A stretch of DNA of 64,000 nucleotides, from positions 1 through 64,000 of the forward strand of contig NZ_JBMPIX010000017.1 of the NCBI RefSeq assembly GCF_049341065.1, read 5' to 3'. Shown here in pieces: positions 56,581 to 64,000 of the stretch. A program made the translations under genes and the position numbers. How positions within the stretch are numbered: the stretch's first letter is position 1; every line of letters starts with the position of its first letter. The stretch is from Pacificoceanicola sp049341065. Lineage in GTDB: Bacteria > Pseudomonadota > Alphaproteobacteria > Rhodobacterales > Rhodobacteraceae. The notes below the pieces were generated by a model. The model had not been told where the DNA came from. It made no database searches and worked only from the letters and a program-made list of their open reading frames with translations.

Positions 56581-57309
56581 ATGGGTTTTCCGCATCGCAC
56601 CACTGTTGTTGTCATAGGACTGGCCTTGGCTGGGGCGGTGGGCTTTGGTGTGCCCGAATATCTGTCGAGCCGCGGTCAGATTGGCGGCGCCGCTTGTCTG
56701 GGGCCGGGCAAGGACGGCAAGCTTTGCCGTTTTATCGGGGGACCGATCGAGATGGCGGGTAGCCCTGTTTTCGTTGAGAAATTCCAGCACGCTTTTCTGC
56801 CAACCACGCGCAAGATCGATTTCGTCGACGGGTTTGGGCAAACTTGGACGGCGCCGCCCAAAACGCTGACCGACGGAGCCTCAATCCCCACCCTGTTCGA
56901 GCCTTTCATGGGCGACAGGCAGAGCCGTGAATACCTAGAGGCAGCCGCCTTGCACGACGCCTATTGCGGCGTCGGCAACGAAGAGCTCGAGACGTTCCAG
57001 ACCAAGCCCTGGGAAGAAGTTCATCGCATGTTTTATGAGGCACTGCTGGTCGCGGGCACGCCTCCTGCAAAGGCCAAGATCATGTTCGCCGCGGTCTATC
57101 TGGGCGGGCCACGTTGGGATGATCCCGAGCGTTCACTGGAAGGCGTCGATTCAGAGGCGCTGAAACGCGAAATGGAATGGTGCCTGAAATGGATCCGCGA
57201 AACTGACCCGGATGCGGATGAAATTGTGGCCTGGATGAAGGCGCGCGAGACGGCTTTGAAATCAGGCGACAGCTCGAAACCTGATTATTTGCAGCAACGC
57301 GGGATCTGA
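56581..57309 (+). CDS. DUF1353 domain protein, membrane anchored
   Basis: The 242-residue protein has an N-terminal anchor or signal (TTVVVIGLALAGAVGFG) and a DUF1353 domain with TLTDGASIPTLFEPFMG and AALHDAYCGVGNEE. The Asp, His and Asp in these blocks are the conserved family residues. DUF1353 proteins are often phage-linked, but no phage genes are near. The function is unknown. Confidence 0.78.
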   Translation: MGFPHRTTVVVIGLALAGAVGFGVPEYLSSRGQIGGAACLGPGKDGKLCRFIGGPIEMAGSPVFVEKFQHAFLPTTRKIDFVDGFGQTWTAPPKTLTDGASIPTLFEPFMGDRQSREYLEAAALHDAYCGVGNEELETFQTKPWEEVHRMFYEALLVAGTPPAKAKIMFAAVYLGGPRWDDPERSLEGVDSEALKREMEWCLKWIRETDPDADEIVAWMKARETALKSGDSSKPDYLQQRGI

Positions 57310-57583
57310 CCTGCTTTAGCCAAGTCTTGGCCTCATTGCGCTTGGGGTCAAATTTGGTGACGTGGATTGGCATATGCCGCCGGCTAGTCTTTTGCCAAAT
57401 CCAACCCTTTGGGGAAGCTTGGGAACTGAGTCCCTTTCGCCACGTTCGGTTGTGTCACCATCTAGCGGCTGAAAATGACCACTACCCAAAACTTTGGGAC
57501 TGACCTATAGTGGCTGTGGATAAGTGGGGGCAAACCCCGCAATCAGGCACAAAGAGCAGAAAAAAGACGAGGGGGGACGGCCA

Positions 57584-58060
57584 ATGCGCTGCCCGTTTTG
57601 CGGAAATATCGACACTCAAGTTAAAGATTCCCGGCCGGCCGAAGACCATGTCGCCATTCGCCGCCGACGTTTCTGCCCCGCATGTGGTGGGCGCTTTACA
57701 ACTTATGAACGTGTGCAGTTGCGCGACCTCGTAGTGATCAAGTCCAACGGTCGGCGCGAGGATTTCGACCGGGACAAGCTGGAACGCTCGATCCGGATCG
57801 CGCTGCAGAAACGGCCACTTGATCCTGAACGCATTGATCAGATGATTTCTGGGATCGTGCGACGACTTGAAAGCATGGGCGAAACCGACATCAGCTCGCA
57901 CCAGATCGGTGAGATCGTGATGGAAACGCTTGCCCGGATCGACACCGTTGCCTACGTGCGGTTTGCCAGCGTTTACAAGAACTTCCAGGCGGCTGATGAT
58001 TTCGACAAATTCGTCAGCGAATTGCGCCCGGACGTACCGGAAGCCCCGGCCGAGAAGTGA
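57584..58060 (+). CDS. nrdR: Transcriptional repressor NrdR
   Basis: The 158-residue protein has an N-terminal zinc ribbon (Cys3, Cys6, Cys31, Cys34) and an ATP-cone domain (VVIKSNGRREDFDRDKLERS). It senses dATP/ATP and represses ribonucleotide reductase genes at NrdR boxes. A GAGGGGG site before the ATG decides the start. It overlaps ribD by 4 bases, the widely conserved nrdR-ribD pairing. Confidence 0.97.
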   Translation: MRCPFCGNIDTQVKDSRPAEDHVAIRRRRFCPACGGRFTTYERVQLRDLVVIKSNGRREDFDRDKLERSIRIALQKRPLDPERIDQMISGIVRRLESMGETDISSHQIGEIVMETLARIDTVAYVRFASVYKNFQAADDFDKFVSELRPDVPEAPAEK

Positions 58061-59160
58061 GCCGGACAGATGCCCACCATATGGCCCATGCTCTAAGCTT
58101 GGGCCGCCGTGGGATGGGCAAATGCTGGCCCAACCCGGCTGTCGGTTGCGTGATTGTCCGCGACGGGCGCATTGTCGGGCGCGGTTGGACGCAACCGGGC
58201 GGGCGTCCTCACGCGGAAACGCAGGCGCTTGCTATGGCCGGGCAGGCGGCGCGTGGTGCCACTGCCTATGTCACGCTTGAACCCTGCGCCCATCACGGAC
58301 AGACCCCGCCCTGCGCCGGTGCCTTGATCGATGCAGGTGTCACCCGGGTTGTGGCATCGGTGTCCGACAGCGACCCGCGCGTTGCGGGGCAAGGTTTTGA
58401 CATGTTGCGCGGCGCCGGGATCGAGGTGACGACAGGTGTGCTGGCCGAGCAGGCCGCACAAGATCACGCCGGGTTTTTTCTGAAGGTGGAACAGGGGCGA
58501 CCTTGGCTGACCCTGAAGCTTGCCATGAGCCTTGATGGCCGGATCGCGACCGCCACGGGGGAAAGCCAATGGATCACGGGACCGCTGGCGCGCCGCGCCG
58601 TACACGGGCTGCGCAACATCCATGACGCTGTGATGGTTGGTGGCGGCACCGCCCGCGCCGACGATCCTTCATTGACCGTGCGAGGCTTTGGGGCGGTGCA
58701 CCAGCCGACGCGCGTGATTGTCTCTCGGTTTCTGGATCTGCCCTTGATGGGCCAGCTGGCCCGAACCGCGAAAGAGGTACCGGTCTGGATCTGTCACGGC
58801 CCGAATGCTGCCCCCGAATTGCTGCGCACATGGGAAGGGCTTGGCGCCCGATTGATCCCCTGCGGATTGCACGGCGGTCGCGTTGCCCCCGTTTCCTTGA
58901 TGACCGCGCTGGGACAAGCCGGCCTTACCCGCGTGTTCTGCGAAGGCGGCGGTCAATTGGCGGCGTCGCTTCTGGCGGCTGATATGGTGGACGAGTTACA
59001 TGTCTTTACCGCCGGGCTGGCGCTGGGGGCCGAAGGGCATCCCGGTCTTGGTGCCTTGGGTGTCGAAAGACTGGCCGCAGCACCTCGTTTTCAGCTTGTG
59101 GATGTCTCGGTGGAGGGTGAGGACATTCGGCACGTCTGGCGCCGCAGTGCAGCGAGTTAA
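58057..59160 (+). CDS. ribD: Bifunctional riboflavin biosynthesis protein RibD
   Basis: The 367-residue enzyme has an N-terminal deaminase (HAETQAL with His52 and Glu54, zinc Cys77 and Cys86 in EPCAHHGQTPPC). A C-terminal reductase follows (LTLKLAMSLDGRIATATGESQ and GGGTARADDPSLTVR). It performs the deamination and reduction steps to the ribitylaminopyrimidine. The GTG start overlaps the nrdR stop (GTGA). The next rib gene, ribE, begins only at 63979. Confidence 0.96.
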   Translation: MSRTDAHHMAHALSLGRRGMGKCWPNPAVGCVIVRDGRIVGRGWTQPGGRPHAETQALAMAGQAARGATAYVTLEPCAHHGQTPPCAGALIDAGVTRVVASVSDSDPRVAGQGFDMLRGAGIEVTTGVLAEQAAQDHAGFFLKVEQGRPWLTLKLAMSLDGRIATATGESQWITGPLARRAVHGLRNIHDAVMVGGGTARADDPSLTVRGFGAVHQPTRVIVSRFLDLPLMGQLARTAKEVPVWICHGPNAAPELLRTWEGLGARLIPCGLHGGRVAPVSLMTALGQAGLTRVFCEGGGQLAASLLAADMVDELHVFTAGLALGAEGHPGLGALGVERLAAAPRFQLVDVSVEGEDIRHVWRRSAAS

Positions 59161-59308
59161 AAGTGGCGTTGCGTCAACGGGTTGCCCTTCGGGGTTGATC
59201 TGAGACGCGCGCATGATTTCTGCGGTGGAAAAGTTGGAAAACTTCTTCTGCGTCAAGGGTTTGTTAACGCAGCTTAACCAAGTGGCCAAACCTGTGACGC
59301 CAAGCCCT

Positions 59309-61348
59309 TCAGTTCCGCCACAGATGCGCCCGGCTGGCGAATAGTCCCTGCAGTTTCGAAAGGCTTCGGTTGAACGGCCCCGGCTTGGGCAGGTCGTTTG
59401 CTTCAAGGCGGTCGACGATGACTTCGACCGGACAAGGCAGACCGCTGCGCGGATCGCGATATCTGGGATAGTCAATCAGGGTGGCGTGAACCAAGGCTTC
59501 GAGACTGGGGCGCGGGCCGATCAGCCTGCGGTCTGGGATTGGCCCCTTGTCCTGAGTCAGCCCCCATCCGGCATAAAACGGTACACCCAGGGTGGTCACG
59601 CGACAGTCCCGCAGGAGCGCTTCGAACCCGGTCAGCGAAGTTAGGGTCCAGACTTCATCGACGTGATCCAGTAGCGGGGCGATGGGCGCGTTCGACAGGG
59701 TCAGATCGGCCCAAAGTTCGGGGTTCTCCACATGGCCGCTGCGCAACCCCGCCTCTACATCCGGGTGAGGTTTCCACAAAAGCACGGCATCCGGGTTGGC
59801 CTTGCGGGTCAGGCGCAACAGCTCGGCATTCGACTGAATTTCCGGGCTGCCTTTGAGGATCGAGGCGTCATCTTCGACCTGTCCGGGAACAAGAATACGA
59901 TGCCCGACGGGCAATGTGGGTAACTCTCCGGATAGATTGTATTTAGACAAGTTGTGGACAGCAATTCGAGATATCAGGGCATGTACACGTTCGATTTGGT
60001 CCGGGCGAATATCCGTCGCTCTTTGTTGGATAAGCTGTTCGAGCCGCGATGGGCGGGCAGGATTGTAGTAAACGCCAAGATCATCCACGACCAAGGACAA
60101 AGGCGGGGTCAGCGCGGCGCCCAGCCCGCGTGAGCGTAAAAAACCATCTTCTACCCGCGCGGCATCGTCATCCTGCGCTTTATTGGCCCAAACCATGCGA
60201 CGGCGCCTATCCTGCTCCGCGATGGCGCGGGATTTGTCCACATCATCTTCGAAACGCAACCTGCGGTGTTTGCCAAAAAACTTCTGTAGGTGCGATCTTT
60301 TCCACAGGCGCATGCCCTCGGCGACCCACCCTTGCCGATCTTCGCGCCATGCGCGGGTCTGGGCCTCAAGCGCGCCCAGGACGTCTTCGATCTCACACAG
60401 GCGATCATGGTAGGGATCGTACCAACGCGGATAGAGGATCATCGCCGCGGCAAAAAGCTGGGCGCGGGTCAGGTTGCGTTGGCGTCGGGCGACAGGTGTC
60501 TCGTCCTGGGTCAAGCCCCAGCCTGCGTAGAACGGCGCGCCGAAAACGCGCGGCTTGTGGCCCGCGAGGATCGCTTCAAAGCCCATTTGCGAGGACACCG
60601 TATAAACCGCTGTCGCGCCTTCCAGAATTTGCCATGGAGCCGCGGGCGTATCGCAAAGCGTGATGTTTCCGCCTGTATCGCTGTCCTGAAAATGACCAGG
60701 GCGATGGCCGGCGGTGGTTTCCGGGTGGGTTTTCAAAACGATCCGGGCGCCGGGATGCTCTTCGCGGGCGACGAAGAGCATTTCCAGAAAGCGGTTGCGG
60801 TCCGCCCCTGAGGCACGAACCGACGCGTCGCCTTGCGTCTGGTCGATCACCAGCACATAGCCGGGGTCCGGTAGTTCCAGATCCAGCCGGGTGGCGCTGT
60901 ACTTGGACAATTGCGCGTCGCGCATGCGAGCAATGGCGCCGCGTGCGCGATTCAGTAGGGCGCTGTCATCCAGCGGATTGGTCGCCAGCAAAGTTTCAAG
61001 ATCCGATGGGCTGCGGCCATCGAAGTGCACCCCGGAATGGTCAATCAACAGCCCCAAAGGCGGCTCACCGGATCTACCCGGATATAGTGAGCGCAGGAAA
61101 GCGTCTTCGATCCGCACCAATGGCGTGCCGTGTTTGGTTGCCATGGCTTCGCCGCGATGGGAATAGGGCGATTGCCCCCAAACACCGACCAAATCCTCTG
61201 GCCCGGGGCGGCCAAGAGACAGGCGGTAGCCGCACAAGCTGAGGATCCGCCGTAGTCGGCGTTGTGTCAGAAACCCGCCGTTGTAAATGAAAAGACGCCG
61301 GGGGTTTTCTGCCCCGGCGTTTTCCGTTCCGTCAGACCCGTGAGGCAA
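59309..61348 (-). CDS. kpsC: Capsule polysaccharide biosynthesis protein KpsC (beta-Kdo transferase)
   Basis: From a TTG at 61348 the protein has 679 residues. It has two related glycosyltransferase halves, each with a VFGAPFYAGWGLTQD-type block (PRVFGAPFYAGWGLTQD and TLGVPFYAGWGLTQDKG) and a K-PH segment (VLKTHPETTAG and LLWKPHPDVEAG). KpsC builds the beta-Kdo linker on the lipid anchor of group 2 type capsules, with KpsS. GGAGG nine bases before the TTG lies in the last codons of the export gene; no better ATG is near. Confidence 0.9.
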   Translation of the reverse strand: MPHGSDGTENAGAENPRRLFIYNGGFLTQRRLRRILSLCGYRLSLGRPGPEDLVGVWGQSPYSHRGEAMATKHGTPLVRIEDAFLRSLYPGRSGEPPLGLLIDHSGVHFDGRSPSDLETLLATNPLDDSALLNRARGAIARMRDAQLSKYSATRLDLELPDPGYVLVIDQTQGDASVRASGADRNRFLEMLFVAREEHPGARIVLKTHPETTAGHRPGHFQDSDTGGNITLCDTPAAPWQILEGATAVYTVSSQMGFEAILAGHKPRVFGAPFYAGWGLTQDETPVARRQRNLTRAQLFAAAMILYPRWYDPYHDRLCEIEDVLGALEAQTRAWREDRQGWVAEGMRLWKRSHLQKFFGKHRRLRFEDDVDKSRAIAEQDRRRRMVWANKAQDDDAARVEDGFLRSRGLGAALTPPLSLVVDDLGVYYNPARPSRLEQLIQQRATDIRPDQIERVHALISRIAVHNLSKYNLSGELPTLPVGHRILVPGQVEDDASILKGSPEIQSNAELLRLTRKANPDAVLLWKPHPDVEAGLRSGHVENPELWADLTLSNAPIAPLLDHVDEVWTLTSLTGFEALLRDCRVTTLGVPFYAGWGLTQDKGPIPDRRLIGPRPSLEALVHATLIDYPRYRDPRSGLPCPVEVIVDRLEANDLPKPGPFNRSLSKLQGLFASRAHLWRN

Positions 61349-61353
61349 GGGCG

Positions 61354-62499
61354 TTAGCCTCCGCCAAGGGTCGTGGCCGCAGAGGAAACGGTGCTGACCG
61401 CCCCCAGTGTTCCCGTCAACGCGGCGATGGTTTTGTTCCACTGGGTGAAAGGCGCCTCGGTTACGTAGATGGTGTCCTGATCGCGAATGACAAAATCGCG
61501 TGCCATGAACATGCCGTTCGGCTGGGTCAGGTCAAGCACATAGACAAGACGCTGCGCGCCGATCAGATCGTTGCGGCCCAGGACCTGATTGGCGATTTCT
61601 GCCGGTTCATTGCGGAAAACAAAGACGCCCGTCGGATCAGCCGAGGAGGACAGCAAGCCGCCGACCTGGGCAATCGCCTCGACGGCGCTAAGCGTTTGGG
61701 TTTCAAAAGGAACGCGGGCCTGCGCGCCGGTGGCGCCAAGCGCGGTAAAGGCGCGGCTGTCCTCTTCGACCAGAATGCGATCACCGCCGCGCAGGGCAAT
61801 GTCGAACTCCGGATGCTTATAAAGGTCCTGGAACCAGATTGTTTCAGTCTTGTTGCCGCGCAGCACTTTGACCTGAGCGATCTCGGGCTGAATCGTAATG
61901 CCGCCTGCGCGCGCCAACATGGTGGAAAGGGTGCGGGTCGGGCGTTCGATTGCAAAGACCCCCTGGCCGCCGACTGCGCCGACAAGGCTCACGGTCGAGC
62001 CGTCACCCGCCGCGCGGCGCACCTGAACTTGCGGGTCCGGTGTCTGATCTTCCAGCTTTGAGGTGATGATCTGGCGCACACGCTCGGGCGTGTTGCCAGC
62101 GGCCTTGATGCGGCCAGCATAGGGAACAAAGATAAAACCTGCGCCATCGACCTGCACTTCTTCAAGGATGGTCGAGTTGGCCGCCGCGCCGGACAATAGC
62201 CCGTCATCGACGTTTTCCCAAATGGTCAGGCCAAGCGTGTCACCGGGGCGGATGGTGTCGGAGCCAAGGGTGTCGGCGTTCTTGAAGGCTTCGGAAAAGC
62301 CCAGGGCCGGGACGACGGCGGTGGTGCGCGTCACCCGATCATTGACCGCGACAATAAAGGCGTCGCCTTCTTGCTGCACCGAGCCAGAAAATATTTCGCG
62401 CTTGTTAGGGCCCACGCGGGGCAAGCCGCAAGACGCCAAAACGGACACTGCGGCCAGTAGGGCGACAGACTTCGCCCACCGGGAAGGGGAGTGTTTCAC
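61354..62499 (-). CDS. Polysaccharide export lipoprotein (KpsD/CtrA/Wza-like)
   Basis: The 381-residue precursor has a lipoprotein signal with lipobox VLASC (Cys24). A polysaccharide-export domain (TIRPGDTLGLTIWENVDDG and VQVDGAGFIFVPYAGRIKAAG) and SLBB-type repeats follow (VSLVGAVGGQGVFAIERPT and LRGGDRILVEE). It forms the outer-membrane channel for capsule export. It sits between kpsS and kpsC in one leftward operon. The matching ABC exporter (KpsMT) is not in the window. Confidence 0.9.
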   Translation of the reverse strand: MKHSPSRWAKSVALLAAVSVLASCGLPRVGPNKREIFSGSVQQEGDAFIVAVNDRVTRTTAVVPALGFSEAFKNADTLGSDTIRPGDTLGLTIWENVDDGLLSGAAANSTILEEVQVDGAGFIFVPYAGRIKAAGNTPERVRQIITSKLEDQTPDPQVQVRRAAGDGSTVSLVGAVGGQGVFAIERPTRTLSTMLARAGGITIQPEIAQVKVLRGNKTETIWFQDLYKHPEFDIALRGGDRILVEEDSRAFTALGATGAQARVPFETQTLSAVEAIAQVGGLLSSSADPTGVFVFRNEPAEIANQVLGRNDLIGAQRLVYVLDLTQPNGMFMARDFVIRDQDTIYVTEAPFTQWNKTIAALTGTLGAVSTVSSAATTLGGG

Positions 62500-62592
62500 T
62501 GCTCGGTCTCCTCGACCTTATGTTCTGCCTCAGTTTTTTCTTTTAACGTACGGGCTTTTCACTGAAAACGCCAGTACTTGAGGCAGGGCAGG

Positions 62593-63885
62593 CTAGTGCA
62601 CGACCCGCAACTGTTGCCGTGGCGCCGCGGTCCCGCGCCGCAACGCATCATAGGGATCATCTGGCGCAAGCATCATGTCGACCACTTGCCGCAACAATTG
62701 GCGGCGCCCGCGAGCCGAGTAAAAACCGCCGGGAAGCTGCGAAGTTTCAAGCAGATAGCGGCGGTAGTCCTTATAGGCGTGCATGTTGGGACGCGAAGGT
62801 GTGCTGAAGAATTCCGGCAAAGCCTGGGTCGAGACGAACTCGGGCTTGGAATAGACCGCGTCGCCGAAAACCTTGAGCGGAATGCCGCGCCAAAGAACCT
62901 GTTGCGCGGCGGTTGAATTGACAGTGACCGCGGTACGCGCATCGTTCAAAAGCTGTGCCAGCTTGCCGCCGCGCACGTAATGCACCCTGTCCGAAACTCC
63001 CTGCGCCTTGGCAAAATCGCGGATCTTGCGGCGCACGTTCACCCGCCCGTCTTCCAGTGGATGGGCCTTGAAGACCAGATGGTGGTGGCCCGGCGCGCCC
63101 TCGGCAAAGCCGGCGATGACCAGTTCGAGAAACTCGGAAATTGTGGTGAAGGGCGAGTGTTTCTGGAACGAGCTGTCATGTTCCAGTTGCATCAACGCCA
63201 GATGATAGGGAAAGCCACCCAGCCTGATCCGCGTCGTGGCGACCACGCGATCGGCCCAGGTGAAGGGCATGAGGGTCAGCCGTTTCAGATACAGCATGAA
63301 TTCCTGAACAACGGTCAAAGAGCGGTGCGGTTGAAAGTTGCGATAATCGCCGTTTCGGAACATTACGAACCAATGGTACAGCGCGCCGTAAAAGATGTGG
63401 TGCCGCATGTCGCCCCAATGGGCCGGGGGCAGGGGGGCCTCCATATCCGACATCTCAAGCGCGCGCTTCATCTGCGCCACGCTCATGTCCATCAGCTTGG
63501 AATGCCCGTTCGAGCCGCCCCTTTCATAGGTGACCCAATAGGGGCGCATGTAGCCTTCTTCAAAGACATGGACGATCAACCCGCGTGCTTTGGCCTCTTC
63601 CACCGCTTGCGCGTGGATCGGCCGCACATCGCCATACAGCACGATATCGGTCACGCCCTTTTCGGCCAGAAGGTCGAGAAAGGTCGCGCGCCAATCATCC
63701 TGTGTGCCGCGGAAGGGGATGTATGTCTTGGGGTGGAACCAGAACGCGCGATCCCCGGCGTTGAAACCCACGCGCCATACTTCGGCCCCCGTCTTGCGCA
63801 GCATGGCGCCAAGTCGGTTGAAGAAGGGCCCATGCGGCCCTTGCAGGAACAGGAAGACCCGTTGCTGGCCGGTTGCGTTGCTCAT
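62593..63885 (-). CDS. kpsS: Capsule polysaccharide biosynthesis protein KpsS
   Basis: The 430-residue protein opens VFLFLQGPHGPFFNRLGAML, the KpsS/LipB pattern, with VFEEGYMRPYWVTYERGGSN, LVFKAHPLEDG and VNSTAAQQVLWRGIPLKVFG. It is the single-domain partner of KpsC in adding Kdo to the lipid anchor. It is first in the leftward capsule operon and divergent from ribE. Confidence 0.92.
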   Translation of the reverse strand: MSNATGQQRVFLFLQGPHGPFFNRLGAMLRKTGAEVWRVGFNAGDRAFWFHPKTYIPFRGTQDDWRATFLDLLAEKGVTDIVLYGDVRPIHAQAVEEAKARGLIVHVFEEGYMRPYWVTYERGGSNGHSKLMDMSVAQMKRALEMSDMEAPLPPAHWGDMRHHIFYGALYHWFVMFRNGDYRNFQPHRSLTVVQEFMLYLKRLTLMPFTWADRVVATTRIRLGGFPYHLALMQLEHDSSFQKHSPFTTISEFLELVIAGFAEGAPGHHHLVFKAHPLEDGRVNVRRKIRDFAKAQGVSDRVHYVRGGKLAQLLNDARTAVTVNSTAAQQVLWRGIPLKVFGDAVYSKPEFVSTQALPEFFSTPSRPNMHAYKDYRRYLLETSQLPGGFYSARGRRQLLRQVVDMMLAPDDPYDALRRGTAAPRQQLRVVH

Positions 63886-63978
63886 GGTGGCGTTCTATGT
63901 CCTTGCCTTGAATGAATTCTTAACGGCACAGTTCGGCAAAAATAAGGCCCGGATTGCGCTCCGCATGGAGATGAGAGC

Positions 63979-64000
63979 ATGTTCACTGGCATCGTAACGG
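63979..64000 (+). CDS. ribE: Riboflavin synthase RibE, N-terminal fragment at window edge
   Basis: The last 22 bases encode MFTGIVT, the near-invariant start of riboflavin synthase alpha chain, after a GGAGATGAGAGC site. The gene continues beyond the window. Its position, 4.8 kb after ribD, shows that the kps genes separate it from ribD. Confidence 0.8.

Overview
The window looks like chromosomal DNA of an alphaproteobacterium of the Rhodobacteraceae, most likely the Roseobacter group. It is GC-rich. It carries FnrL-type anaerobic control of a cbb3 oxidase, a yejABEF peptide importer, four-subunit sarcosine oxidase (soxBDAG), a dimethylglycine-dehydrogenase-like enzyme, Tad-type pilus proteins, a Hint-domain protein, adjacent dnaG-rpoD and a KpsC/KpsS capsule pathway. 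I see no tRNA, rRNA, CRISPR array, transposase or prophage.

Layout. 0.2-12 kb is mixed metabolism and transport: a hypothetical membrane-anchored protein, an FAD/GcvT dehydrogenase, a DUF2202 protein, YtoQ, a glutathione transferase, MscL, a CDF metal exporter, alanine dehydrogenase with a divergent Lrp regulator, a Hint protein and a GMC oxidoreductase. 12-25 kb is a microaerobic respiration block: ccoGHIS, a LysR gene, a structured non-coding interval, ccoNOQP, a universal stress protein, fnrL and hemN. Five matches to the FNR box (TTGAY-N4-RTCAA) lie in its intergenic regions. 25-33.7 kb holds yejABEF, a membrane-anchored cytochrome c that could feed the oxidase, pheA, a DNA repair methyltransferase and a small membrane protein.

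33.7-43.9 kb holds two paralogous clusters of TadE/TadG-like and von Willebrand factor A (VWA) pilus proteins on either side of a glutamate dehydrogenase gene. Three of these genes share a sharply bounded 71-bp nucleotide module. 44-49 kb is soxBDAG. 49.5-54.7 kb is dnaG, rpoD, an HlyU-family gene and two coupled membrane-protein genes; the dnaG-rpoD gap carries four GANTC (CcrM) sites. 54.8-64 kb holds small secreted proteins, a dienelactone-hydrolase-family protein, YjbQ, a DUF1353 protein, then nrdR-ribD. Three opposite-strand capsule genes (kpsS, a kpsD/wza-like gene, kpsC) separate ribD from ribE, whose first codons are at the right edge.

How the parts fit. FnrL, sensing oxygen through an Fe-S cluster, probably controls itself, hemN (oxygen-independent haem synthesis), both cco operons and usp. 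It probably also controls a candidate small RNA between ccoP and the LysR gene, whose hairpins carry CCUCC motifs. The FAD/GcvT dehydrogenase and SoxBDAG are consistent with stepwise demethylation of betaine-derived methylamines into the tetrahydrofolate C1 pool. The most noteworthy points are the candidate FNR-driven RNA, the 71-bp module in three pilus genes, the GANTC cluster before rpoD, the capsule genes inside the riboflavin locus, and a 54-56 bp structured repeat after usp and hemN.
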